Made by a program: the position numbers and the translations under genes. A stretch of 54,959 bases of DNA from Ilumatobacteraceae bacterium (lineage in GTDB: Bacteria > Actinomycetota > Acidimicrobiia > Acidimicrobiales > Ilumatobacteraceae): positions 1 through 54,959 of the forward strand of contig JAFMNE010000011.1 in assembly GCA_017859395.1 (NCBI GenBank). The letters run 5' to 3'. This document shows positions 1-9,655 of this stretch, piece by piece; position 1 is the stretch's first letter; every line of letters begins with the position of its first letter. The notes under the pieces were generated by a model. The model worked only from the letters and a program-made list of their open reading frames with translations, did no database searches and was not told the origin of the DNA.

Positions 1-1396
1 TCGAGGTGCGCAACAACTCCACCCCGACCTCGGTGTGTTCACCCGGGTAGCCCTTGCCGATGTCGTGAAATAGTGCGCCCAACACCAGCAGGTCCGGACG
101 CCGCACCCGATCAGCAAGATCTGCGGCATTGGCCGTGGCCTCCCACAGGTGCCGGTCGACAGTGAAACGGTGGTACGCGTTGCGCTGTGGACGCGACCTC
201 ACCGGCGCCCATTCGGGCAACATCCGCTGCAACAAACCCCGCTGGTCGAGGGCCTCCAACACGCCGATGGCGCGATGCCCCTCCAGCAGCAGGGCAACCA
301 GATCATCAACGGCACCCGCAGGCCATCGCTGTGGCCAATCTGGCATCTCATCGGTCAGACGATCCAGACACCGTCGACCAATGCGGGCCTCGTGCCGTGC
401 AGCGGCTTGAGCAACCCGCAACACCAACCGCGGATCGGTGGCCGGCGAGGCGTCGTCGTCGAGTTCAATCTCGCCGTCGACCAAGATCACGCCGGGTGCG
501 ATGAGTTCGAACCGGCCGGTGACGCGGCGCCCAAGACGCCCCCAAGTTTCATCGGCGATCCACGCCACCGTGCGCGCCGCAGCGGCAATATCAGCCATCA
601 GCGCATCGGCGTCATCGTGACCTGAACGAGCAGCGGTGGCATCTTGGTCTTCGAGTCGCAGCACATCGCCGCGGCGTCCGGTCGCGCGATGCAATGCCAC
701 TCGGGCACCCAACAATACGTCGTAGCAGTCGTTGAGAACCTGCGAATCGTCGGGATGAAGGGCAAGACCAGCGACCGATGCCCACCACAGCGACTGTGCA
801 TCACGGATACCGCCGTGGCCATCTTTCACGTCCGGTTCGAGGATGTAGGCAACATCGCCCGCATCGGACTGGCGACGACGGACCCGACCACGAAGTTCGT
901 CCAACCACCGGTCGCGGTGCCGCCGCCAATTGTCCTCACCCGCTGCGGCCACCCGCGATGCAAGGGCAACATCACCCGCAAGGTGGCGGGCTGTGAGCAG
1001 CGAGGTCGCCGTATCAAGATCCTCAACCGCCAGTTCGAGTTGATCGTCGAGAGTGCGCACCGCATGGCCAAGCGAAATGCCGGCGTCCCAGATCGGGTAC
1101 CAGATCGCGGCGGCGATCTCTTCGACCGCACCCGGATCCGATTCATGTACCAACAGCACATCGAGGTCGCTGAATGGTGCCAGTTCACCCCGGCCATACC
1201 CACCGATAGCCACCAGCGCACAGGCGGGAGCGCCCGGGTGCGCAGCGACCGCATCGCGGTGCAACGCCGCCAACCAGTCATCGGTGGCAGCCGCCAAGCG
1301 ATGGCAGAACGTTCGGCCCTGCTCATCAGCGCCGCCGATCACCTGTTGGCGCACGTTGAGCAGGTCGGCTGTGGAGGTCACCACCGCATCGGACAC
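1..1396 (-). CDS. glnD: [Protein-PII] uridylyltransferase, cut by the left edge
   Basis: This is the N-terminal 465 codons of GlnD, the enzyme that adds and removes UMP on PII proteins in response to glutamine. The nucleotidyltransferase signature GGYGRGEL is at residues 65-72, followed by the catalytic SDLD (Asp77 and Asp79). The HD-domain start FHDIGKG lies close to the left edge, so the rest of the HD domain and the ACT domains are outside the window. The GTG start at 1394-1396 was chosen because a TAGCAT hexamer lies 6 bases upstream. No PII gene (glnB/glnK) is visible here. Identity is confident. Confidence 0.93.
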   Translation of the reverse strand, partial: MSDAVVTSTADLLNVRQQVIGGADEQGRTFCHRLAAATDDWLAALHRDAVAAHPGAPACALVAIGGYGRGELAPFSDLDVLLVHESDPGAVEEIAAAIWYPIWDAGISLGHAVRTLDDQLELAVEDLDTATSLLTARHLAGDVALASRVAAAGEDNWRRHRDRWLDELRGRVRRRQSDAGDVAYILEPDVKDGHGGIRDAQSLWWASVAGLALHPDDSQVLNDCYDVLLGARVALHRATGRRGDVLRLEDQDATAARSGHDDADALMADIAAAARTVAWIADETWGRLGRRVTGRFELIAPGVILVDGEIELDDDASPATDPRLVLRVAQAAARHEARIGRRCLDRLTDEMPDWPQRWPAGAVDDLVALLLEGHRAIGVLEALDQRGLLQRMLPEWAPVRSRPQRNAYHRFTVDRHLWEATANAADLADRVRRPDLLVLGALFHDIGKGYPGEHTEVGVELLRTS

Positions 1397-1402
1397 ACCG
1401 CG

Positions 1403-1408
1403 ATGCTA
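1403..1408 (-). promoter_or_regulatory. -10 element (TAGCAT) of glnD
   Basis: TAGCAT lies 6 bases before the GTG start, so the transcript should be leaderless or nearly so. Confidence 0.55.
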
Positions 1409-1436
1409 CGCAGCACAGCGCCCAGGCGCGAACGCG

Positions 1437-1919
1437 TCACCGTTGACCTTCGGCGCGGCGACGATGCAACACCACCGCAGCCTTCCACGCTCCCCACATC
1501 AGCCCGGGTTCACGTAGATCGGCATCGATGTCGTCCCAACCCGCAGGGGCGAGGCCGTACCGGTCGTCGGGAGCGTGCCGAATAGCGAACTCATCACGCG
1601 CCACGGCACGGGCACCGAGATCGTCGAGTACCTGCGTTGGCCAGATGACGGCGGACCGCAGAATTGCCAATGGGTTCGTCGACTGGGCATCTACATCGGT
1701 ATCGAGCAGGTCGACGAGTTCGGCGAGCACCACCGGAGCCGCTGCGTGCACCATGTCGGTGACAAGTCGATCGGCTCTATCGAGGTCGATGCCTTGCCCG
1801 CTCGCTGTTGATGTCACACACCGCGCCAGCCACTGCGGCACACACTTGGTGAGGGCTGCCACCAGATCGGCGACCTGTTCTGGTCGCCCAGAAGTGGCGT
1901 CATGGGTCTGGTTCGGCAC
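1437..1919 (-). CDS. Conserved hypothetical protein, 160 aa
   Basis: I do not recognise a family. The protein is mostly helical and acidic in its first half, with no signal peptide or membrane segment. The C-terminal part has several Trp residues (WDDIDADLREPGLMWGAWK) and ends in a basic tail. It starts with GTG, lies 40 bases upstream of glnD on the same strand and may be co-transcribed with it. Its start is divergent from the binding-protein gene at 1942, with only 22 bases between them, so the two promoters must overlap. A possible -10 (TAGAAC) lies 6 bases upstream. Confidence 0.7.
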   Translation of the reverse strand: MPNQTHDATSGRPEQVADLVAALTKCVPQWLARCVTSTASGQGIDLDRADRLVTDMVHAAAPVVLAELVDLLDTDVDAQSTNPLAILRSAVIWPTQVLDDLGARAVARDEFAIRHAPDDRYGLAPAGWDDIDADLREPGLMWGAWKAAVVLHRRRAEGQR

Positions 1920-1929
1920 ATTGGCGTTC

Positions 1930-1935
1930 TATCGT
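1930..1935 (+). promoter_or_regulatory. -10 element (TATCGT) of binding-protein gene
   Basis: TATCGT is 6 bases before the ATG at 1942. Confidence 0.5.
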
Positions 1936-1941
1936 GGCGTG

Positions 1942-3198
1942 ATGCCCGCGTCGCATCGAGCCGTGACCCGGCGTCGTCTGGCGCTGTGCGCACTCGGCGC
2001 TCTTGCCATCTCGGCGTGCTCAGATGCGTCGCAGACCGGGCCCGACGTCACCCTCGCCGTTGCCACATCGACAACTGCGGCTCCCCGCACGGCGGATGGG
2101 ACCCTGCGGATTGCCACGGTGATGCCGATGACCGGTAGCGGCGCCCGACTCGGTGTTCCCCTCGCCGCGGCGGTGGAGTCGGCCATCGAGGAGATCAACC
2201 TGGGCGGTGGCGTTCTTGGACGCACCGTTGATCTGGTGCAGTTCGACGAGGTGACCACCACCGACCTCACGCAGGTGCGCGATGCCGACGTGGATGCGGT
2301 CATCGGGCCCGCATCATCACTCATCGCCTTATCGACGCTCAGCGAATTGGTGTCGACGCCGATATTGGCGTGCTCGCCAACAGCAACGGCCATTACGCTC
2401 GACGACGCACCCGACCAGAACCTGATGTTCCGTACGGTGGGCTCCGACAGCACACAGATGTCGGCACTGGCGCGCACCGCATCGCGCACCGGCAATGTGC
2501 AGGCCGTGGTTACCCACCTCGACGACCCGTATGGCCGCGATCTCGCTGACGAGTTCTCGGTTCAATTGGTGCGTCGTGGCACGGTGACCGTGGTCGACAG
2601 AGTCGATTTCGCCGCCGATGACCCGGACCTGTCCGATGAGGCCGCGCGAATTCTCGCCGAGAATCCCGGAGTGGTGGCGGTGCTCGCCGATGGTGACGAC
2701 GGCGGTCGCATGATCGCTGCGCTCGATGCCGCGATCGGATCGGCCGAAGAGGTGCCGACGATTGTGGTGAACGATGGGTTGCGCACCGCCACCGAGGTGA
2801 TGGCCCAACTGCAACCCACCACACGAGACGCCATCATCGGTGTCGCGGCGCGGTCGATCGTTCCGGGCATTGATCAGCCCGAAGGTCATTTCGCCACCAA
2901 CGCTCACGACTGCGCGATGCTGATCGCGCTGTCGGCCGTGCAGGCCGGTACCGACGACCCCCGCGCGATCGCGGCCCGCCTCCCGTCGGTGTCAACCGGT
3001 GGACGTGTGTGCACCCAATTCACCGAGTGCCGCGATGCCATCGCAGCCGGACTGCAAATCGACTACAACGGCCTGTCGGGAAATGTGGAACTGTCGGCAA
3101 CCACTGGCGATCTCCAACGTGCGTGGTTCGTCGAATTCACGTTCGGCGACGACGGGCGAGAAGTCGTCGTTGCGCCGACGGGGGTGGAGATCAGTTAA
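1942..3198 (+). CDS. Periplasmic-binding-protein-like lipoprotein (branched-chain amino acid type)
   Basis: A 418-residue exported lipoprotein. The N-terminus has a basic stretch (RRR), a hydrophobic core and a lipobox ending in AISAC, followed by a Thr/Ala-rich linker. The body resembles type-1 periplasmic binding proteins of the LivK/urea group (Peripla_BP_6): it opens with IATVMPMTGSGARLG and continues with alternating strand-helix segments such as AVIGPASSLIAL and VVTHLDDPYGRDLADEF. The reading frame is open further upstream, but the lipoprotein signal and the -10 at 1930 fix the start at 1942. No permease or ATPase genes lie nearby, so it may work with a distant transporter or act as a sensor. 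The ligand is unknown. Its end overlaps the end of hemQ by 8 bases. Confidence 0.85.
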   Translation: MPASHRAVTRRRLALCALGALAISACSDASQTGPDVTLAVATSTTAAPRTADGTLRIATVMPMTGSGARLGVPLAAAVESAIEEINLGGGVLGRTVDLVQFDEVTTTDLTQVRDADVDAVIGPASSLIALSTLSELVSTPILACSPTATAITLDDAPDQNLMFRTVGSDSTQMSALARTASRTGNVQAVVTHLDDPYGRDLADEFSVQLVRRGTVTVVDRVDFAADDPDLSDEAARILAENPGVVAVLADGDDGGRMIAALDAAIGSAEEVPTIVVNDGLRTATEVMAQLQPTTRDAIIGVAARSIVPGIDQPEGHFATNAHDCAMLIALSAVQAGTDDPRAIAARLPSVSTGGRVCTQFTECRDAIAAGLQIDYNGLSGNVELSATTGDLQRAWFVEFTFGDDGREVVVAPTGVEIS

Positions 3199-3859
3199 GG
3201 GCGTCAGCCAGCGCGTCGCCGATAGGTGCGAGGTAGCCGATGTAGAAGTCGCCGAACTCGCCGTAGAGCGCCGAACCACGATCGAAGCGCATCGTGTACA
3301 CCACGTCCTTGATCGTCTCGAGGTTCACAGCGAACAAGGTCACACCCCATTCGTGTGAATCGAGACCGGTGGAGGCGGTGACGAGCTGCACGATCCGACC
3401 CGCGAAGTTTCGGCCACTGCGACCATGCTCCATCATCATCTCGGTGCGTTCGTCGAATGGGGTCGCGTACCAGTTGGCGTGAGCCTCGCGTGCCTTCGAC
3501 ATCGGGTAGAAGCAAAATGCAGGCTTTCCTGCAGGAGGCAGTTGCGGATAGAGCCGATCTGCGAGGGCCTCAGCCGGTAGACCCTTGGCGTACTCGCTCA
3601 CCTCGGTGATGCTGAGATAACTGGTGGTGGGGCACACCCCTGCCGCACGCAGTGCCGACTGCAGACGACGCAACACCGTGAGATCGGCACAGATGGCCAT
3701 CACGCCGAGGTCGCACCGATGACCGAGCATCGACGCCGTCACCACCTGACACCCGTCTGCTGTGGCACGTTCCACAGCGGTGGAGGCCGCTGCGACGTCC
3801 ACATCGGGCCCAACGTGGCAGAACAGGTGAAGGACGCAGACTCCGGTCTCCATGCGCAT
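3191..3859 (-). CDS. chdC: Coproheme decarboxylase (HemQ/ChdC)
   Basis: This 222-residue protein belongs to the chlorite-dismutase-like family. Its sequence matches the actinobacterial HemQ form: FYPMSK, which carries the catalytic Tyr, then WYATPFDERTEMMMEHGRSG, then TGLDSHEWGVTLFA. The enzyme oxidatively decarboxylates coproheme III to haem b, the last step of the coproporphyrin-dependent route. The early haem genes are about 16 kb away in the same window. The start at 3859 is favoured over the internal ATG at 3853 because TAGCGT lies 6 bases before it. The gene converges on the lipoprotein gene and overlaps its end. Confidence 0.9.
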   Translation of the reverse strand: MRMETGVCVLHLFCHVGPDVDVAAASTAVERATADGCQVVTASMLGHRCDLGVMAICADLTVLRRLQSALRAAGVCPTTSYLSITEVSEYAKGLPAEALADRLYPQLPPAGKPAFCFYPMSKAREAHANWYATPFDERTEMMMEHGRSGRNFAGRIVQLVTASTGLDSHEWGVTLFAVNLETIKDVVYTMRFDRGSALYGEFGDFYIGYLAPIGDALADALN

Positions 3860-3865
3860 ACCTCC

Positions 3866-3871
3866 ACGCTA
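3866..3871 (-). promoter_or_regulatory. -10 element (TAGCGT) of hemQ
   Basis: TAGCGT is 6 bases before the ATG at 3859. Confidence 0.55.
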
Positions 3872-3923
3872 GCGATGGCATACGCCGAGCACTCCGTGGC
3901 TGGTGACGGTTCACCGTGGGCGG

Positions 3924-4769
3924 CTACGCACCGATCTGTTCAGCGACCGCATGGGCGAAACGTTGTGCCGACCTCGGATCGATGTGGCAGAACAACGACG
4001 GCTCCACCGCTTCGACCTCTGAGACGAGTGGGCCATGGGGCCCGGGTAATAGATCCACGCGCAGGTACAGCGCGCTCGGGTACCTCGCCGCAACGTTCTC
4101 TGCAAGAGCGAGTTCCTCTTCGCGAGCGGCCCGCGATGTGATCTCCTCGGCCGCATACAAATCGTCAGCCCACTCGGTGTGCCCACCGAGCAGTGCCGCT
4201 TTGTTGAACGCGTGGCTGAACTGCCCACCGATGAAGACCAACCCCACTTCGCCGGCGGTATCGACCGCGGAGAGATACGGCTGCACGACCACAGCGCTGG
4301 TCGCGACCAGTGACCGGGCATGTGCGCGTGCGGTCGTCACATCGTCGACGATCCTGCGCGCGCCGTTCGCACCCGCACCCACTGCTGGCTTCACGACGAT
4401 GTCGCCACCAAGATCAGCAGCATCGATTGCGGCCACCGTGTCGAGCACCACGGTGGGTACGACATCCACACCATCGGCTGCAAGGCCAACCAAGTACCGC
4501 TTGTCGACATTGGCGCGGATCATGGCCGGCGGGTTCGCGAGCACCGTGGCGGATGCCACCATGTCGACCCAGGCCAAGAACTCGTCGAGCCGACGGTGGT
4601 AGTCCCATGTGGAGCGAACCACGGCGAGGTCATAACCCGCCCAATCCACATCGGGGTCGTCCCATGCCACCACCTGATGGGTCACACCAGCATCATCGAG
4701 AGCTGCGGTGAGCAGCGGAAGGTCGGTGTCGAGGTGTGCAGCGGCGGTGGCAGTGACGAGAGCGATCAC
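3924..4769 (-). CDS. ATP-grasp ligase, DcsG/glutathione-synthetase-like
   Basis: A 281-residue cytoplasmic ATP-grasp protein. The N-terminal part has YDLAVVRSTWDYHRRLDEF, typical of the ligase group that includes DcsG of D-cycloserine synthesis. The ATP-grasp core follows: IVVKPAVGAGANGARR supplies the phosphate-binding Lys and glycine loop, VVVQPYL the hinge, and the C-terminal RVDLLPG...VSEVEAVEPSLF the metal ligands. Such enzymes join a carboxylate to an amine or thiol through an acyl phosphate. The substrate cannot be read from the sequence. It starts with GTG, supported by TAGCCT 7 bases upstream. It lies between hemQ and groEL and is not clearly in an operon with either. Confidence 0.8.
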   Translation of the reverse strand: MIALVTATAAAHLDTDLPLLTAALDDAGVTHQVVAWDDPDVDWAGYDLAVVRSTWDYHRRLDEFLAWVDMVASATVLANPPAMIRANVDKRYLVGLAADGVDVVPTVVLDTVAAIDAADLGGDIVVKPAVGAGANGARRIVDDVTTARAHARSLVATSAVVVQPYLSAVDTAGEVGLVFIGGQFSHAFNKAALLGGHTEWADDLYAAEEITSRAAREEELALAENVAARYPSALYLRVDLLPGPHGPLVSEVEAVEPSLFCHIDPRSAQRFAHAVAEQIGA

Positions 4770-4776
4770 CGCGGAA

Positions 4777-4782
4777 AGGCTA
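4777..4782 (-). promoter_or_regulatory. -10 element (TAGCCT) of the ATP-grasp gene
   Basis: TAGCCT is 7 bases before the GTG start at 4769. Confidence 0.5.
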
Positions 4783-4800
4783 TGGCGCTCATCACGACGA

Positions 4801-4831
4801 CGGGCCCGCCCACACGTGGTGGACGGGCCCG
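4801..4831 (-). terminator. Hairpin terminator after groEL
   Basis: GGGCCCGCCCA and TGGACGGGCCC form an 11-base inverted repeat with one G-T pair and a short loop. It lies about 40 bases past the groEL stop. There is no clear T-run. Confidence 0.55.
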
Positions 4832-4870
4832 CAAGTCATGTGCTGCGCGTGACCGCGCGGCGTCGATGGA

Positions 4871-6551
<1,681 letters not shown>

Positions 6552-6603
6552 CACTCTACACCGGAGACTGCCAGACGCCACGTCGAGCCCCGACGGGCTC
6601 GGA

Positions 6604-6879
6604 TCACCCGCCGGCGACCGCAGGAATGATGCTGACGGTGATGCCGTCGGCCACATCGGTGGCCAACCCGTCGAGGTACCGCACGTCATCGTCGTCAACG
6701 AAGATGTTCACGAACTTGCGCAGGTCACCTGATTCGTCCAGAAGGCGATCGGCAAAACCGGCGTGCGCCGACTCCAGTTGTGCGATCACGTCCGACAACG
6801 ACCCGGGAGCCACCTCAACTGTCTTGGCTCCGCCTGACATTGGACGCAAGGTGGTGGGGATTCGCACGGTCACAGCCAT
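6604..6879 (-). CDS. MoaD/ThiS-family sulfur carrier, CysO-like
   Basis: A 91-residue ubiquitin-fold protein ending in AVAGG. The Gly-Gly terminus is the site that is adenylated and then thiocarboxylated. Its sequence (VTVRIPTTLRPMSGGAKTVEV at the front, then KFVNIFVDDDDVRYLDGL and SIIPAVAGG) is closest to the actinobacterial CysO group, which supplies sulfur for cysteine synthesis with CysM, rather than to molybdopterin MoaD. Partners such as CysM, Mec or MoeZ are not in the window. TAGATT 7 bases upstream supports the ATG at 6879. A second sulfur carrier lies at 30413. Confidence 0.83.
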   Translation of the reverse strand: MAVTVRIPTTLRPMSGGAKTVEVAPGSLSDVIAQLESAHAGFADRLLDESGDLRKFVNIFVDDDDVRYLDGLATDVADGITVSIIPAVAGG

Positions 6880-6886
6880 AGGTCGA

Positions 6887-6892
6887 AATCTA
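6887..6892 (-). promoter_or_regulatory. -10 element (TAGATT) of the CysO-like gene
   Basis: TAGATT is 7 bases before the ATG at 6879. Confidence 0.55.
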
Positions 6893-6970
6893 ACCGGACA
6901 GGTCGGCTTTTACCCACCCTGCGCCACAGGCACTCCCACGACGACCGTCGCGCCCATGCAACGCCAGTAC

Positions 6971-6976
6971 TAGGTT
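6971..6976 (+). promoter_or_regulatory. -10 element (TAGGTT) of glycerate kinase
   Basis: TAGGTT is 6 bases before the GTG at 6983. Confidence 0.5.
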
Positions 6977-6982
6977 CGACCC

Positions 6983-7978
6983 GTGCGCATCGTGGCCGCC
7001 GTCGACAAGTTCCGAGGGACTGCGGATGCTGCTGCCGTCGCCGCCGCCATCGGCCACGCCGCATGGGAACGCGACCTCGATTGTGATGAGGTCGTGCTGT
7101 CAGACGGCGGCGAAGGAATGCTCAATGTGTTCGGCGGCGCCAACCGCACCAGCATCGTCACCGGCCCCGACGGGCGACGCATCGAGGCTGGATGGCGTCT
7201 CGACCGACGCACGGCCGTCATCGAAATGGCCCGAGCGGCCGGCCTCACCCTCGCGGGAGGAATTGACCACAACGACCCGATGGTGGCCACCACGGCCGGG
7301 GTCGGGGAACTGGTCGCTGCCGCCGTCGGCGCTGGAGCCCGACGGGTCATCATCGGGCTCGGCGGCTCCGCAACCACCGACGGCGGACATGGCGCCATCG
7401 AGGCTCTGGGCGGCACCGCGCGCCTGCACGGTGTCGAATTGCTGATCGCCTGCGATGTCACCACGCCGTTCCGTGATGCGGCCGCCGTCTTCGGCCCCCA
7501 GAAAGGCGCGAGCCCGGCGCAGGTACGCATGCTCACCGCCCGGCTCGATGCTCTCGCAGCGGACTATCGCGATCGCTTCGGGGTGGACGTCACCGCTCTG
7601 CCCGGTGCCGGTGCAGCCGGTGGGCTTGCCGGTGGGCTCGCCGCCATCGGTGGGCGCATCGTGCCTGGATTCGACCTGGTCGCCGACGAGGTCAACCTTG
7701 CCGGTCGGATCGATGACAGCATCGCCGTGATCACCGGCGAGGGACACCTCGATGCGCCATCGTTCAACGGAAAGGTCGTGGGCGGGGTCGCGGCATTGGC
7801 TGCAGACGCCGGCATCCCGGTCGGTGTTGTCTGCGGAGTAGCCGACGACGATGTCGCCGAGCGACTACCGATGCGCTCACTCGTCGCAGATCACGGCCAC
7901 GACGCCGCAGTGGAACGCACCCTGTGGTGCATTGAACGCTCCGCCGGGAGCCTGATCGACGAGTTGCTCGCCAGGTAG
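6983..7978 (+). CDS. Glycerate kinase (GlxK/GarK family)
   Basis: A 331-residue type-I glycerate kinase, which phosphorylates D-glycerate with ATP. It begins IVAAVDKFRGTADA, the actinobacterial version of the family's DSFKGS opening. It continues with VVLSDGGEGML, IIGLGGSATTDGG, the acidic-site CDVTTPF, FGPQKGA, the glycine-rich GAGAAGGLAGGLAA and ITGEGHLDAPSFNGK. The length is somewhat short for the family (usually about 370-380), with the C-terminal domain trimmed. The GTG start is set by the -10 at 6971. Its stop is 8 bases from the end of the convergent LytR_C gene. Whether product is 2- or 3-phosphoglycerate cannot be told. Confidence 0.88.
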   Translation: MRIVAAVDKFRGTADAAAVAAAIGHAAWERDLDCDEVVLSDGGEGMLNVFGGANRTSIVTGPDGRRIEAGWRLDRRTAVIEMARAAGLTLAGGIDHNDPMVATTAGVGELVAAAVGAGARRVIIGLGGSATTDGGHGAIEALGGTARLHGVELLIACDVTTPFRDAAAVFGPQKGASPAQVRMLTARLDALAADYRDRFGVDVTALPGAGAAGGLAGGLAAIGGRIVPGFDLVADEVNLAGRIDDSIAVITGEGHLDAPSFNGKVVGGVAALAADAGIPVGVVCGVADDDVAERLPMRSLVADHGHDAAVERTLWCIERSAGSLIDELLAR

Positions 7979-7986
7979 GGCCGTCG

Positions 7987-8649
7987 TCAGCCAGCAACCG
8001 TGGTCGCGGTGGCACCAGCTGGCACCGTGGCCACCGTGGTGGGCACGAGTTCAGCGAGGGAGCGGCCGGCTTTGTCGAGCCCGAGGAGAACCAACACGCC
8101 GGCACCATCCATGGAACCGGTTTGTGTCGGTGCGGGCGTAGCCACCGGAGCGATGGATGTGACACCACCCAAACTCGCCGCGACCGACTCCGCAACCGCC
8201 TGGGCACTCGGAATGCCCGGGTCGTAGTACACCACAGTCTCATCGAGACGACCGATCGACGCCGACGCGTTCGTGGCGGCGCCCATGTTGTACCCAGCGG
8301 ACGCCAACTGATCGGTCATCGATCCCGCCGACCCGTTGACCGAGTTGGCATTCGCAACGATCACTGAGGCACCCTCGGTCACAAGGGCTGGCTCGGTTGT
8401 GGTGGGAGCAGCCGCGACCGTCGTGGTGACCTCGCCAACCGGTTCCTCCGCCACCGTGGTCGTCGCTGCCACATCGACCGACTCGGTGGGCGATCCCACC
8501 ACATCGTCACCCGAACCAGAAATCGACCGGAGCACGACGAAGCCGATCACCACAGCCACCACGGACAGCACGATGGCGAGTCCACCAGCGATCTGTCCCG
8601 GCTCATTACGCGGAACTCGCCGCGGCACACCACCACTTGGGTCACTCAT
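7987..8649 (-). CDS. Membrane-anchored LytR_C domain protein
   Basis: A 220-residue protein with a short basic cytoplasmic tail, one membrane segment at about residues 20-41 (IAGGLAIVLSVVAVVIGFVVL) and a Thr/Val/Ala-rich linker. A LytR_C domain follows (SVIVANANSVNGSAGSMTDQLASAGY...VVYYDPG). It ends in another low-complexity Thr/Ala tail. LytR_C domains occur in cell-envelope proteins. The preceding gene, DUF3263, overlaps it by 4 bases. The same order is found at M. tuberculosis Rv0430-Rv0431 (VirR), so an envelope or vesicle role is plausible. Confidence 0.8.
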   Translation of the reverse strand: MSDPSGGVPRRVPRNEPGQIAGGLAIVLSVVAVVIGFVVLRSISGSGDDVVGSPTESVDVAATTTVAEEPVGEVTTTVAAAPTTTEPALVTEGASVIVANANSVNGSAGSMTDQLASAGYNMGAATNASASIGRLDETVVYYDPGIPSAQAVAESVAASLGGVTSIAPVATPAPTQTGSMDGAGVLVLLGLDKAGRSLAELVPTTVATVPAGATATTVAG

Positions 8650-8894
8650 GATCCTGCTCCTGCATCGGTATCGGTACGTTCACGACGACGACGACTCCGC
8701 TGCCGCTGCAAACGACGTACGAGTAACGGATCGATATCGGCCGTGCCTTGGGCATCGAGCAATTCGTGGAGTTCGGTGCGGTACTCGTCCACCGAGCACT
8801 GGAATCGTGCTCGAATGGCGAGATCCCGCGGCTCGTCAAGCGTCCACCAAGAACGCTCAAAGTCGAGGATCGCACGTTGGCGGTCGGTGATCAC
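8646..8894 (-). CDS. DUF3263 protein
   Basis: An 82-residue protein of the actinobacterial DUF3263 family. It shows ITDRQRAILDFERSWWTLDEPRDLAIRARF, then the helix region VDEYRTELHELLDAQ, and finally PLLVRRLQRQRSRRRRE. It looks like a small helix-turn-helix protein with a basic tail, so nucleic acid binding is likely, but its function is unknown. The start is uncertain: the GTG at 8894 has AAAGG at good spacing, while GTG 8900 and TTG 8930 are also in frame. Its last codons overlap the start of the LytR_C gene (ATGA), so the two are translationally coupled. Confidence 0.8.
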   Translation of the reverse strand: MITDRQRAILDFERSWWTLDEPRDLAIRARFQCSVDEYRTELHELLDAQGTADIDPLLVRRLQRQRSRRRRERTDTDAGAGS

Positions 8895-8964
8895 CCGCAC
8901 ACCTTTACCGGTTTCCGGTAGCCGATACAAGCACCACCGCTGTCATGGCGGGTCACAGCTCGCC

Positions 8965-8970
8965 TAAAAT
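8965..8970 (+). promoter_or_regulatory. -10 element (TAAAAT) of udk
   Basis: TAAAAT, a near-consensus hexamer, is 7 bases before the ATG at 8978. Confidence 0.65.
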
Positions 8971-8977
8971 CCTCCCG

Positions 8978-9655
8978 ATGCACGACCGGCCCTTCATCAT
9001 CGGCGTCGCCGGGGGCACGTGTTCGGGCAAGACGACGATCGCTCAACGACTGGCCGACATCGTTGGAGCGGACCATCTCGGCCTGATCCGACTCGATGCC
9101 TATTACCTGCGTCGCACCGGCCAACCCATGGAGGAACGGGCCGCGGTCAACTATGACCACCCCGATGCATTCGACTGGGATCTCCTCGGCACCCACCTCG
9201 ACGAATTGCTCGCCGGACGCCCCGCGCCCGTGCCGGTGTACAACTACGCCATCCACGACCGCACCGACGACATCGACTGGGTGCGGCCCTGTCCGGTCAT
9301 CGTCATCGAAGGCATCCTGGTGCTGTGGGCGAGCGAACTGCGCGAACGATTCGACCTTCAGATCTTTGTTGACACTCCCGCCGATCTGCGCCTCATCCGC
9401 CGACTGCGGCGCGACGTCGTCGAACGTGGCCGCACGCCCGACAGCGTGATGAACCAGTACATGGCGACCGTTCGGCCCTCGCATGAAGACTTCATCGAAC
9501 CCAGCCGAGTTCATGCCGATGTGATCATTCCCGAAGGTGGCCTGAATCGCCCTGCCATCGACGTGCTGCTCGCTCGGGTGCGCGAACTGGCCGGTGTGGC
9601 AGCACCGACCAACCACGACCAGTCTCAGCCGCCAACCGAGACGGTTGGATCCTGA
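8978..9655 (+). CDS. udk: Uridine kinase
   Basis: A 225-residue uridine/cytidine kinase of the pyrimidine salvage route. It has the P-loop GGTCSGKTT at residues 12-20, then LIRLDAYYLR, NYDHPDAFDWDLL (substrate Asp and His), VIVIEGILVLW and the lid RRLRRDVVERGRTPDSV. The reading frame is open for 11 more codons upstream, but the -10 at 8965 lies inside that stretch and fixes the start at 8978. The end overlaps the convergent LytR_C lipoprotein gene by 31 bases. Confidence 0.93.
   Translation: MHDRPFIIGVAGGTCSGKTTIAQRLADIVGADHLGLIRLDAYYLRRTGQPMEERAAVNYDHPDAFDWDLLGTHLDELLAGRPAPVPVYNYAIHDRTDDIDWVRPCPVIVIEGILVLWASELRERFDLQIFVDTPADLRLIRRLRRDVVERGRTPDSVMNQYMATVRPSHEDFIEPSRVHADVIIPEGGLNRPAIDVLLARVRELAGVAAPTNHDQSQPPTETVGS

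Noticed and set aside
8945-8977. Eleven-codon N-terminal extension of uridine kinase.
   Set aside because: The near-consensus -10 TAAAAT lies within it and the P-loop position fits the ATG at 8978.
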